Positions 13,115 through 20,281 of a stretch of 26,563 bases of DNA are shown here, piece after piece. The notes beneath the pieces were generated by a model, which was not told where the DNA came from, made no database searches, and worked only from the letters and a program-made list of their open reading frames with translations. Position numbers and translations under genes: made by a program. Origin of the DNA: Anaerolineales bacterium (GTDB taxonomy: Bacteria > Chloroflexota > Anaerolineae > Anaerolineales > UBA6663). Within the stretch, counting starts at the first letter, position 1, and each line of letters opens with the position of its first letter. Where the stretch lies: assembly GCA_016789245.1 (NCBI GenBank), contig JAEURM010000003.1, positions 1 through 26,563 on the forward strand, read 5' to 3'.

Positions 13115-15346
13115 ATGGATTTACTCTCCACACTTAACTCACAACAGCATCAGGCCGTTACCGCGCCGTCCGGGCCAACGCTGATTTTGGCCGGCCCCGG
13201 CTCTGGCAAGACGCGCGTGCTAACGTACCGCGTTGCGTACTTGATTCAGCATTTAGGCGTTGCACCGTACCATATTTTAGCGGTGACATTTACCAACAAA
13301 GCGGCTAAAGAGATGAAAAATCGGGTGGATAAATTGTTAGGTGAAGGCGTGCGCGGCCTGACTATCGGCACGTTTCACTCAATTTGCGCCCGCTGGCTGA
13401 GGCGTGAAGCGCAACATCTCAACGTCACCAACGAGTTCGTCATCTTTGATACCAGTGACCAAGAAGCCCTCATCAAGCAAGTAGTGGCCGAGTTGAATTT
13501 GGATGATAAGAAATTTCGGCCCGCCTCTCTGCTCAACAAAATCTCTGGGGCCAAGAATGAGTTGATTGGGCCAGAAGAATACCCCGCGCCCAACTACGCG
13601 GCTGAAATTACGCGGCGTGTGTACGTGCGTTACCAAGAACTGCTGGCGGCTAACAACGCCATGGATTTTGATGATTTGCTGGTGAATGTAGTTCGGCTGT
13701 TCCGCCAAAACCCGGAGGTGTTGGCCAAATACCAGCGCACCTTTGAACACGTGCTGGTGGATGAGTTTCAAGACACCAACACCGTGCAATACGCCCTTTT
13801 GCAAGCGCTTGCCGCACAACACCAGAATTTGTACGCCGTGGGTGACCCAGATCAAAGCGTCTATCGCTGGCGCGGCGCGGACTATCGCAACGTCAACAAA
13901 CTCAAGGGTGATTACCGAGACTTAAACACCATTTTGCTGGAGCAGAATTATCGCTCCACGCAAACCATTTTGGATGGTGCAATGGCGGTGATTGATAAGC
14001 ACCCCGCCCGCACGCGCAAGCAACTGTTCACCTCCCGTGCGGGCGGCACCAAGATTTATATGTTTGAAGCATATAACGAAGAAGAGGAAGCTCGCTTCAT
14101 TATTGATACGATTGCGCTGGCCGTGCGGGAGGGCGATTACGAGCCGGGCGATTTTGCCGTGATGTATCGCACCAACGCCCAATCGCGCGCGGTGGAAGAA
14201 GCCTTCATCCGCGCTAACTTGCCGTACAAACTGGTGGGCGCGCAACGCTTTTATGGCCGCAAAGAAATTAAAGACTTGCTGGCGTACTTGCGGCTGGTAC
14301 ACAACCCAGCTGATTCAGTAAGTTTGTTGCGCGTCATCAATGTGCCCACGCGCGGCATTGGCGCAAAAACGTTGGAGCAACTGCAAGAAGCGGCGCGCGC
14401 GGCCAACATTACGCCGGCCGAAATCATTCGGGATTTAGGTGAGAGCGGGCCAAAGAGTATGTTCGCACCCAAGTTCGGCAACAAGGCGGCGGCCTCCCTC
14501 GCCAAGTTTGGTTTGATGCTGAGCCATTGGAATGCGGCACGCACGGAGCTTTCCGTGGTGCAGTTGATGGATACCATCATGGAGCGCACCGGCTACCGTG
14601 ATTTTTTGCTGGATGGCAGTGAAGAGGGCGATGAGCGGTGGGCCAACGTGCTGGAGTTGCGCGGCGTGGCGCAAGAATTCAAAGATGCGCCGCTGGCAGA
14701 ATTTTTGGAACAACTGGCCTTAGTGTCTGATCAAGACACCGTGGCTGAGGAAGGCAAAGCGCCCATCTTGCTCACACTGCACGCGGCCAAAGGGCTAGAG
14801 TTTCCAGTGGTGTTCATGGTGGGTTTGGATGAGGGCATACTGCCGCATCAACGTTCCTTTGAAGATGCAGAAGCGATGCATGAAGAGCGGCGGCTGATGT
14901 ACGTGGGCATGACGCGGGCCAAAGACCGGTTGTATCTCCTCCGGGCCTTCCGGCGTTCTGCGTATGGGGATTCGTCGGTGACGGAGGCTTCCCGCTTTTT
15001 GTACGATATTCCAGACCATTTGCTCACCGGCCAAAAGCCCACCAAACAAATCCGTTCCTCTGAAGCGTACAAACGCGCCACCACTTGGGAAACGCCGGAG
15101 CCAACGCGCGGCCAACGGGTAGTGGGCCGCTCCGCCTCACTCAGTGCCAGCAACTCTAGCACCGCGCCCCGCCCGGAGCCGCGCTACCGCACCGGCCAAC
15201 GCGTCAAGCACGCCAGCTTCGGTGAGGGCATTGTGATTGAAAGCCGAGGCTCCGGTGAAAACGAAGAAGTTACCGTGGCGTTTGAAGGCATGGGCATCAA
15301 GCGGCTAGTAGCCAGCATGGCCAACTTGCAGTTGTTGAAGGGGTAA
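13115..15346 (+). CDS. pcrA: ATP-dependent DNA helicase PcrA/UvrD
   Basis: A 743-residue superfamily 1A 3'-5' DNA helicase of full family length. The Q motif is LNSQQHQAV (7-15), Walker A GPGSGKT (27-33), motif Ia FTNKAAKEM, motif II VDEFQDTN (about 213-220), motif III GDPDQSVYRWRGA, motif IV QNYRS, motif V TLHAAKGLEFPVVF and motif VI EERRLMYVGMTRAKDRL. The C-terminal 55 residues, with the segment RVKHASFGEGIVIESRGSG, form the Tudor-like RNA polymerase-binding tail typical of PcrA. It unwinds DNA in nucleotide excision repair and clears replication-transcription conflicts. It stands alone on the plus strand, with a terminator 6 nt after the stop. The lack of a ribosome site before the ATG suggests a leaderless message. 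Confidence 0.97.
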   Translation: MDLLSTLNSQQHQAVTAPSGPTLILAGPGSGKTRVLTYRVAYLIQHLGVAPYHILAVTFTNKAAKEMKNRVDKLLGEGVRGLTIGTFHSICARWLRREAQHLNVTNEFVIFDTSDQEALIKQVVAELNLDDKKFRPASLLNKISGAKNELIGPEEYPAPNYAAEITRRVYVRYQELLAANNAMDFDDLLVNVVRLFRQNPEVLAKYQRTFEHVLVDEFQDTNTVQYALLQALAAQHQNLYAVGDPDQSVYRWRGADYRNVNKLKGDYRDLNTILLEQNYRSTQTILDGAMAVIDKHPARTRKQLFTSRAGGTKIYMFEAYNEEEEARFIIDTIALAVREGDYEPGDFAVMYRTNAQSRAVEEAFIRANLPYKLVGAQRFYGRKEIKDLLAYLRLVHNPADSVSLLRVINVPTRGIGAKTLEQLQEAARAANITPAEIIRDLGESGPKSMFAPKFGNKAAASLAKFGLMLSHWNAARTELSVVQLMDTIMERTGYRDFLLDGSEEGDERWANVLELRGVAQEFKDAPLAEFLEQLALVSDQDTVAEEGKAPILLTLHAAKGLEFPVVFMVGLDEGILPHQRSFEDAEAMHEERRLMYVGMTRAKDRLYLLRAFRRSAYGDSSVTEASRFLYDIPDHLLTGQKPTKQIRSSEAYKRATTWETPEPTRGQRVVGRSASLSASNSSTAPRPEPRYRTGQRVKHASFGEGIVIESRGSGENEEVTVAFEGMGIKRLVASMANLQLLKG

Positions 15347-15352
15347 AAAAAA

Positions 15353-15379
15353 GCGCCAGCATTGGCGCGTTTCGTTTTC
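15353..15379 (+). terminator. Rho-independent terminator of pcrA
   Basis: GCGCCA-GCAT-TGGCGC forms a 6-bp GC-rich stem with a 4-nt loop, followed by GTTTCGTTTT. It begins 6 nt after the pcrA stop and is flanked upstream by a run of eight A, so it could also work on the opposite strand. Confidence 0.75.
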
Positions 15380-15383
15380 AATC

Positions 15384-15422
15384 AAACCCTAAGGGTCTGC
15401 GCGAAGCCGACCCTTAGGGTTT
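15384..15422. terminator. Perfect 14-bp hairpin between convergent pcrA and tRNA-Ser
   Basis: AAACCCTAAGGGTC (15384-15397) and GACCCTTAGGGTTT (15409-15422) are exact complements around an 11-nt loop. On the minus strand the hairpin lies 9 nt beyond the tRNA 3' end and is followed by TTTGATTG, so it probably terminates the tRNA. It shares its core with the hairpin at 6989-7015. Confidence 0.65.
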
Positions 15423-15430
15423 CTTATCAG

Positions 15431-15518
15431 CGGAGAGGGTGAGATTCGAACTCACGGTAACGCAAGGCGCTACAACGGTTTTCGAGACCGCCCCATTCGT
15501 CCACTCTGGCACCTCTCC
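15431..15518 (-). tRNA. tRNA-Ser (anticodon CGA)
   Basis: An 88-nt type II tRNA on the minus strand. The acceptor stem GGAGAGG pairs with CCTCTCC, followed by discriminator G, as expected for serine. The anticodon stem-loop is GCGGT-CTCGAAA-ACCGT, giving anticodon CGA. The long variable arm pairs GTAGCG with CGTTAC (one G-T pair) around CCTTG. The T arm is GTGAG-TTCGAAT-CTCAC. The CCA end is not encoded (CTG follows the discriminator). It lies 28 nt behind the beta-CASP nuclease stop and has its own TATAAT box. Confidence 0.95.
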
Positions 15519-15529
15519 AACGGGTTGAA

Positions 15530-15557
15530 ATTATAACAGCCCAGCTTCAAACTTCCA
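15530..15557 (-). promoter_or_regulatory. Promoter of tRNA-Ser
   Basis: A perfect TATAAT on the minus strand (15535 to 15530) lies 11 nt before the mature tRNA 5' end. A weak -35 TGGAAG lies 16 nt upstream, inside the last codons of the beta-CASP gene. Confidence 0.6.
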
Positions 15558-16944
15558 CGCTTTCATGCAATGCGGGCGCGTGCACGCCGCTTAGGCCGGC
15601 TTCCGTTTCCAGCGCCGTTTTGAGGGCGGCGGAAGACTCCGGCTCACCGTGGACGAGGAAGATATTTTTCACCCGGGGCTTGAGGGCCGACGCCCACTGC
15701 ACCAACAAATCTCGCCCGGCGTGACCAGACATGCCGTTGATAGTGGCTACGTTGGCGCGCAGGTTGTACCACTCGCCAAAGATTTTTACTTCCGGCTCAC
15801 GCTCCGCCAAGCGGCGGCCCAGCGTATGGGGCGCTTGCCAAGAAACGATGAGAATGGTGTTGCGCGGGTTTTCAATATTGTTCTTCAGGTGGTGCAAAAT
15901 GCGGCCATTTTCCGCCATGCCGCTGGCACTGATGATGACGCACGAGCCGCGCACATCATTGATGGCTTTGCTCTCATCCACCGAGCGCGTGTACTTCAGG
16001 CTAGAGAAGCCAAACACATCCCCTTTTCGCAAAAGTTTCTGTGTTTCTTCATCAAACAAATCTTCGTGTTGTTGATATACATCCGAAGCATTCACGGCCA
16101 GCGGGCTATCCACAAACACAGGGATGGCCGGAATCTCACGCTCTTCAATCATCTTGTGCAGTTCAAACACAATCTCTTGCGAGCGGCCCACTGCAAACGC
16201 CGGCACAATAATTTTGCCGCCCCGCGCCACCGTTTCCTTTACCATCTGCCGAAACTCTACAGAGGCTTCCGAGGGCGGGCGATGCGTTTTAGTGCCGTAC
16301 GTTGATTCCATGATGCAGTAATCCACATCCTGCAAAAAGGTAGGGTCACGCAAAATGGGCAAACCTTGCCGCCCAATATCACCGGAAAACGCAAACCGGA
16401 ACTTGCGTCCGCCGCGCTCTTCCACATCTAGCACTAGCATGGCACTGCCCAGCATGTGGCCAGCTTCATAGAACGTGGCTTGCACGCCGGGCAAAACTTC
16501 AAACGGTTGATTAAGCGGCCGGGGCCGAAACAGTTCCAGCGCGGCCACCGCATCTTCTTCGGTGTACAGCGCTTCGGCAGTGGCCGGCTCACCTTTTTGC
16601 GCCGCCTTCTTATTGAAGAACTCCACGTCCGATTCTTGGATGCGGGCCGAATCTTTGAGCATGTATTCGCACAAATCATGCGTGGCGGGCGTGGCGTAGA
16701 TAGGGCCGTGGTAACCCAACTTGGGCAGAGAGGGGATATTGCCGGAATGGTCAATGTGCGCGTGCGAGAGAATCACGGCGTCCAGCGTGGCCGGGTCAAA
16801 GCGCAAATCGCGGTTGCGGATTTTGGCTTCCTCACGCGCGCCTTGGTACAGGCCGCAATCCAACAGTAGCCGCCGCCCGTTCACCTCCAGCAAGTGCCGT
16901 GAGCCGGTAACCGTTTGCGCCGCGCCGTGAAAAGTAATTTTCAT
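15547..16944 (-). CDS. Beta-CASP metallo-beta-lactamase RNA nuclease (CPSF-like)
   Basis: A 465-residue protein from ATG 16944, chosen because AGGAG lies 7 nt upstream and the family starts MKITFHGAAQTVTGS; an upstream ATG in the same frame adds 7 residues. The MBL half carries the zinc motif SHAHIDHSGN (His61, His63, Asp65, His66), GHMLGSAM and FSGDIG. The beta-CASP half carries MESTYGTKTH, VPAFAVGRSQE and SASGMAENGRILHHLK. The final zinc histidine is in VHGEPES. The metal site is intact, unlike the MBL protein at 6105-6950. Proteins of this type (TTHA0252-like) are RNA endo/exonucleases in RNA maturation or decay. Neighbours are tRNA-Ser downstream and an RNase D homologue upstream, which together form an RNA-processing neighbourhood. 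Confidence 0.93.
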   Translation of the reverse strand: MKITFHGAAQTVTGSRHLLEVNGRRLLLDCGLYQGAREEAKIRNRDLRFDPATLDAVILSHAHIDHSGNIPSLPKLGYHGPIYATPATHDLCEYMLKDSARIQESDVEFFNKKAAQKGEPATAEALYTEEDAVAALELFRPRPLNQPFEVLPGVQATFYEAGHMLGSAMLVLDVEERGGRKFRFAFSGDIGRQGLPILRDPTFLQDVDYCIMESTYGTKTHRPPSEASVEFRQMVKETVARGGKIIVPAFAVGRSQEIVFELHKMIEEREIPAIPVFVDSPLAVNASDVYQQHEDLFDEETQKLLRKGDVFGFSSLKYTRSVDESKAINDVRGSCVIISASGMAENGRILHHLKNNIENPRNTILIVSWQAPHTLGRRLAEREPEVKIFGEWYNLRANVATINGMSGHAGRDLLVQWASALKPRVKNIFLVHGEPESSAALKTALETEAGLSGVHAPALHESVEV

Positions 16945-16964
16945 GCTGAGTCTCCTATTGGGCA

Positions 16965-17015
16965 CGTAGTGCGTGTTGCGTATTCCGTATCACGCGATAC
17001 GCTATACGCACTACG
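16965..17015. repeat. Hairpin between RNase D and beta-CASP genes
   Basis: Outer arms CGTAG and CTACG, middle arms TGCGTAT and ATACGCA, and inner arms CGTATC and GATACG around the loop ACGC form a long interrupted stem. It occupies almost the whole gap between the RNase D stop and the beta-CASP ribosome site. It may be an attenuator, a processing site or a dispersed repeat. Confidence 0.55.
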
Positions 17016-17016
17016 T

Positions 17017-18135
17017 TCACGTATTCAACACTTGCACCAACTCATCCCCATACGCATTGCGCCGCCATGGGCCTAAGTGCTCCAGCCCGGCCAGTTCTTC
17101 CAGCGTGCGCGGGGCGCGGCGCGCCATTTCCCACATCGCTTCTTTCGGCAGAATCACATCGGATTCTACCCCGCGTGTTTTGGCTTTTTCTTTGCGCCAC
17201 ACGCGCAAACGCTCAAAGCGTTCACGCACTGGCTCCGGCTCTAGCTTGGGCTTGGGTGGCTTCACGGGCGAAGCTTTCAGGCCACGGTGCACCGCGTTCA
17301 ACACTTGGTCACCGTGCCGCCGGATTTGGCCTTCCGTCATGCCATGTACGCCGCGCAGTTCCTCGGCGGTTTGCGGTAGTTTTTTGGCCAGCGCCAACAA
17401 AGTTTCATCCCCCATCATTTTGAAGGGCGGCACATCCGCGCGTTCGGCCATCTTCTCACGGTATTGCCACAATTCTTGCAAAACGGCGGCCTGCTGGCCA
17501 GATAAATCGCGGGAGCGGCTCACGCGCCAAAAGGCGTGCGGGTCAACGGGCACGGCTTCCCACTTGAATTTAGCCAGCCGCGCAAACTCTTCTTGCGTCT
17601 CTTCCCACCGGCCAGCGGCGCGCAGTTCTTTTTCTAGCAAAGCGCGCAAGGCAAATAAGTAGTGCGTATCCATGCGCGCGTAATCCAGCAAATCTGGCGT
17701 GAGGGGGCGGCGGCCCCAATTGGCGCGTTGATGTTTCTTGTTCATCTTCACGCCAAAGTGAAGCTCTAGCAATGAAGCGAGGCCGGTTTGTGGCCAGCCG
17801 AGTGAACGCGCGGCCACCATCGTATCAAACAGGTTGGTGGTTTGAATGTTGAAATCGCGCGTCAAGCAAATCAAATCATATTCCGCCGCGTGGAAGATTT
17901 TTTCCTGCGCCGAGTTGGCAAACAACGGAGCCAGCAAACGCGCATCCGCTTGGAGCGGGTCCACAATGTAATCCGCTGTGGGCGTGGAGAACTGAATCAG
18001 GCACAGCCGCTCACGGTACACAAACAGGCTATTGGATTCAGTATCCACGGCCAACGCCGGCTGAGCGACCAGTGTCGTCACTAACTGGCGCAAATCAGCA
18101 TCAGTTTCAATCAAGGTGGGCTGGGGCAAAACCAT
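17017..18135 (-). CDS. RNase D-like 3'-5' exoribonuclease with HRDC domain
   Basis: A 372-residue DEDDy exonuclease. The catalytic residues are visible: Asp31 and Glu33 in AVDTES, Asp87 in HAAEYDLICL, and Tyr152 with Asp156 in DYARMDTHYL. KKHQRANWGRRPLTP is the usual RNase D block. HRDC-type helical segments follow: the first at about 215-285 (QYREKMAERADVPPFKMMGD and AEELRGVHGMTEG), and a second, weaker one near the C-terminus (ILPKEAMWEMARRAPRTLEEL). RNase D trims tRNA and other RNA 3' ends. It lies upstream of a beta-CASP RNase and tRNA-Ser on the same strand. ATG 18135 has TAATAC 6 nt upstream and no ribosome site, so the message is predicted leaderless. It is divergent from the OmpR-type regulator. 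Confidence 0.93.
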   Translation of the reverse strand: MVLPQPTLIETDADLRQLVTTLVAQPALAVDTESNSLFVYRERLCLIQFSTPTADYIVDPLQADARLLAPLFANSAQEKIFHAAEYDLICLTRDFNIQTTNLFDTMVAARSLGWPQTGLASLLELHFGVKMNKKHQRANWGRRPLTPDLLDYARMDTHYLFALRALLEKELRAAGRWEETQEEFARLAKFKWEAVPVDPHAFWRVSRSRDLSGQQAAVLQELWQYREKMAERADVPPFKMMGDETLLALAKKLPQTAEELRGVHGMTEGQIRRHGDQVLNAVHRGLKASPVKPPKPKLEPEPVRERFERLRVWRKEKAKTRGVESDVILPKEAMWEMARRAPRTLEELAGLEHLGPWRRNAYGDELVQVLNT

Positions 18136-18141
18136 TAGGCC

Positions 18142-18147
18142 GTATTA
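18142..18147 (-). promoter_or_regulatory. -10 box TAATAC for RNase D gene
   Basis: TAATAC (overlapping GATAAT) on the minus strand is separated from ATG 18135 by 6 nt, with no ribosome site. No convincing -35 is seen. Confidence 0.45.
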
Positions 18148-18176
18148 TCCGTCAGAGTGCGCGGCGGGGCAAAGCG

Positions 18177-18205
18177 TTGCCGCCCGCAAGGTTTGCTCTT
18201 ACAAT
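18177..18205 (+). promoter_or_regulatory. Promoter of orphan OmpR-type regulator
   Basis: TTGCCG (18177-18182) and TACAAT (18200-18205) are spaced exactly 17 nt apart. ATG 18212 begins 6 nt after the -10 box, at the expected transcription start. There is no Shine-Dalgarno sequence. This is the clearest leaderless promoter in the window. Confidence 0.65.
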
Positions 18206-18211
18206 GCCCGC

Positions 18212-18901
18212 ATGACTGGTGAATTAATTTTGATGGTAGAGGATGAAGCGCACATTATTGAGTTGGCGCGGCTGTATTTTGAGCGGGAAGGCTTCCGGGT
18301 GAGCGCAGTGGGCGATGGGGAAGCGGCGCTAGAAGCCGCGCGGCGTGAGAACCCCGCCCTGCTGGTGTTGGATGTGATGCTCCCCAAGCTGGACGGCTTT
18401 GAAGTGTGCAAGCGCGTGCGCGCCAAAAGTGATGTACCCATCATCATGCTCACCGCGCGTGATGATGATTTGGACAAAATTATTGGCCTAGAGTTGGGCG
18501 CGGATGATTATTTGACCAAGCCTTTTAACCCGCGTGAGTTGGTGGCGCGCGTAAAAGCCATTTTGCGCCGTAGTGAACGCGCCGCGCCTAAGAATGATAA
18601 CGCCGCCCTGCATCTAAATGACGTGACTATTGACCCCGCCGCCCGCGAAGTGTTGGTGGGCGGCAAACGCGCTACGCTTCGCACCAAAGAGTTTGATTTA
18701 CTACTGACGCTGGCCGAGCACAAAGGCTTGGTACTCACGCGTGAGAAATTGCTGGAGTTGGTGTGGGGGTTTGATTACGTGGGCCAAACGCGAACGATTG
18801 ACGTGCATGTGGCCCACGTGCGCAAAGCGCTGAGCGGCAGTCAGGTCACCATCGAGACGATTACGGGCGTGGGGTATAAGTTGGTGCTAAGTCAAGCATA
18901 A
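18212..18901 (+). CDS. OmpR/PhoB-family response regulator (no adjacent kinase)
   Basis: A 229-residue two-domain regulator. The receiver (1-120) has the acidic pocket Glu10-Asp11 (MVEDE), phospho-acceptor Asp54 (LLVLDVMLPKLDG), the Thr of MLTARD and the Lys of LTKPF. The winged-helix DNA-binding domain (about 130-229) has LRTKEFDLLLTLAEHKGLVLTRE (split across helices), LVWGFDYVGQTRTIDVHVAHVRKAL and the terminal ETITGVGYKL. I chose ATG 18212 because the domain starts there and a promoter ends 6 nt upstream; the open frame extends further 5' without support. No histidine kinase lies beside it, so its partner is encoded elsewhere. The nearest kinase in the window (7026-9125) already has its own receiver. 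Confidence 0.93.
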   Translation: MTGELILMVEDEAHIIELARLYFEREGFRVSAVGDGEAALEAARRENPALLVLDVMLPKLDGFEVCKRVRAKSDVPIIMLTARDDDLDKIIGLELGADDYLTKPFNPRELVARVKAILRRSERAAPKNDNAALHLNDVTIDPAAREVLVGGKRATLRTKEFDLLLTLAEHKGLVLTREKLLELVWGFDYVGQTRTIDVHVAHVRKALSGSQVTIETITGVGYKLVLSQA

Positions 18902-18940
18902 CCCTATTGGTAAAACTTTATCAGCCGCTGGCCGCGCCTA

Positions 18941-19008
18941 AGACCTGTCAGGTGGCGCGCACAACACTAAATAAATTGTGGCCGCTTCCCGTGCCACCTG
19001 ACAGGTCT
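18941..19008. repeat. 16-bp inverted repeat downstream of OmpR-type regulator
   Basis: AGACCTGTCAGGTGGC (18941-18956) and GCCACCTGACAGGTCT (18993-19008) are exact complements across a 36-nt spacer. Each arm contains its own small palindrome (ACCTG-T-CAGGT). It lies 40 nt past the regulator stop. It may serve as a terminator, but the long spacer and internal symmetry resemble a small dispersed element. Confidence 0.6.
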
Positions 19009-19097
19009 GGCATTACAATTATCTAGAACAGAGAGCCTTTATAGAGTTTCGCCCTAACCCCACGCTCTGTTGATGGGCTAGTCTCTGGAAAACTTTC

Positions 19098-19790
19098 GTG
19101 CGGTACCGAATAATTTCAGCCATCCTACTGACAGTTGGAATGATGGGTTCGGCCTGTAGTGATCAGCCGAAAGTCCAAACTTCGCCATCACGCTTACCGC
19201 ATCAAACGCCCCGCTCGCTAGAATCACCAACAAAAACAGCTCCAACAATCACCCTTAAGCCAAATCCGACTTTTACACCCACGCCTAACACTCAGCGCCA
19301 AAACACTCCCACGCTTATCCTAACGGAGTATGTCAATTCGTGGCAGGCTCATAACAACGTTCAACACGGTTTTACATTTGAATATCCTGCCATTTGGAAA
19401 ACTGTGCCTTTTATGAGTAATTGTTCACTAGATGGCAGTAGTAGAAACCGGCTTGACCTTGGCGCTTATATCTCGCTTCAAGTGTATGAAGCATCTTCAC
19501 AAAACTTGACCAGTTCCATTGCAAATATTATGCAGTATGCCGACCCAGAGTTTACTGAAACAACAAGATCTGCCGGCCAAGTGAATGGTTTAAGCGCCAT
19601 TACAATTGATTACAACACCTATGGCTTTGTTGGCCGTTTGATTTACTTTCAAAACAACAACAGCTTATACGAAGCTGGCTGGCACGCACAACCTGAACAA
19701 TCATCGATATGCGATGTGCCCGAGATTAGATTAAGTGAATGGGAGGCATTTCTTCATATGTTAGAAACATTCACTTTTCATCAAAAGTAA
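19098..19790 (+). CDS. Lipoprotein with PsbP-like C-terminal domain (putative)
   Basis: A 230-residue predicted lipoprotein from GTG 19098. The signal segment is IISAILLTVGMMGSAC, with lipid-acceptor Cys20. A Thr/Pro-rich linker (about 25-75) follows. The C-terminal domain starts GFTFEYPAIWKTVPF and ends WEAFLHMLETFTF, a pattern seen in PsbP-like and related small domains that bacteria attach to the membrane. Function unknown. The gene is visibly more AT-rich than its neighbours, with AAC/ACA/CAA-type codons more frequent, so it may be a later acquisition. The start has no strong ribosome site. It is on the same strand as the hyp cluster but 140 nt away, and I see no functional tie. Confidence 0.7.
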   Translation: MRYRIISAILLTVGMMGSACSDQPKVQTSPSRLPHQTPRSLESPTKTAPTITLKPNPTFTPTPNTQRQNTPTLILTEYVNSWQAHNNVQHGFTFEYPAIWKTVPFMSNCSLDGSSRNRLDLGAYISLQVYEASSQNLTSSIANIMQYADPEFTETTRSAGQVNGLSAITIDYNTYGFVGRLIYFQNNNSLYEAGWHAQPEQSSICDVPEIRLSEWEAFLHMLETFTFHQK

Positions 19791-19930
19791 ACATTTCGAG
19801 TGCATTTGAACTATCGCTTCCACCTCCAATCGCTTTGCGTCAATTCAGACCAAACCAGTCCATTAATCACCTCACCTAAGGAAGTTTGTCACTGTACGCA
19901 ATCGGGGTTGGCACGTACAGTCCCCTCAGA

Positions 19931-20281
19931 ATGCATGAACTTTCTTTGGCTCACAGTTTGGTGGAAGTGGCCAGCCACGCCGCGGCGCAGGCTAACGTGA
20001 CGCGCGTAAAAGCCGTGCACCTGCGGCTGGGCGCACTGGCTGGTGTGGTAAAAGATTCTTTGTTGTTTTGCTATGATTTGGCCGCCCAAGGCACTGCGCT
20101 AGAAGGCTCACAACTGGTAATTGAAGACGTGCCGATGAAAATAAAATGCGAGCACTGCACGCCCGAGGGATGTGAGCCGCACAACCCACCCAATTGGCAA
20201 TGCCCCAAGCATGATGTGGTAGCGCCCGTGTTGGTGCAAGGCCGTGAACTGCAAATAGAGTCTTTGGAGTATGACGCATGA
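19931..20281 (+). CDS. hypA: [NiFe]-hydrogenase nickel-incorporation protein HypA
   Basis: A 116-residue nickel metallochaperone from ATG 19931, chosen because the family must begin Met-His-Glu (His2 binds nickel); the open frame extends 15 codons upstream without that motif. MHELSLAHSLVE and VHLRLGALAGVVKDSLLFCYDLA are diagnostic, as is the C-terminal GRELQIESLE. The zinc site is unusual: Cys73-x-x-Cys76 is normal, but the second pair reads Cys91-Pro-Lys-His94 instead of C-x-x-C, and the intervening loop carries Cys81 and His84. The gene opens the hyp cluster and overlaps hypB by 4 nt (ATGA). No Shine-Dalgarno sequence is evident. HypA works with HypB to deliver Ni to the hydrogenase large subunit. 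Confidence 0.95.
   Translation: MHELSLAHSLVEVASHAAAQANVTRVKAVHLRLGALAGVVKDSLLFCYDLAAQGTALEGSQLVIEDVPMKIKCEHCTPEGCEPHNPPNWQCPKHDVVAPVLVQGRELQIESLEYDA

Noticed and set aside
15353..15422. Two neighbouring hairpins considered as a CRISPR-like or attachment-site array
   Set aside because: The two stems are unrelated in sequence and there are no regular spacers. Convergent terminators explain both.
19800..20000. Open frame of 66 codons before hypA
   Set aside because: It overlaps hypA in another frame and has no domain. The region is better read as the upstream region of hypA.
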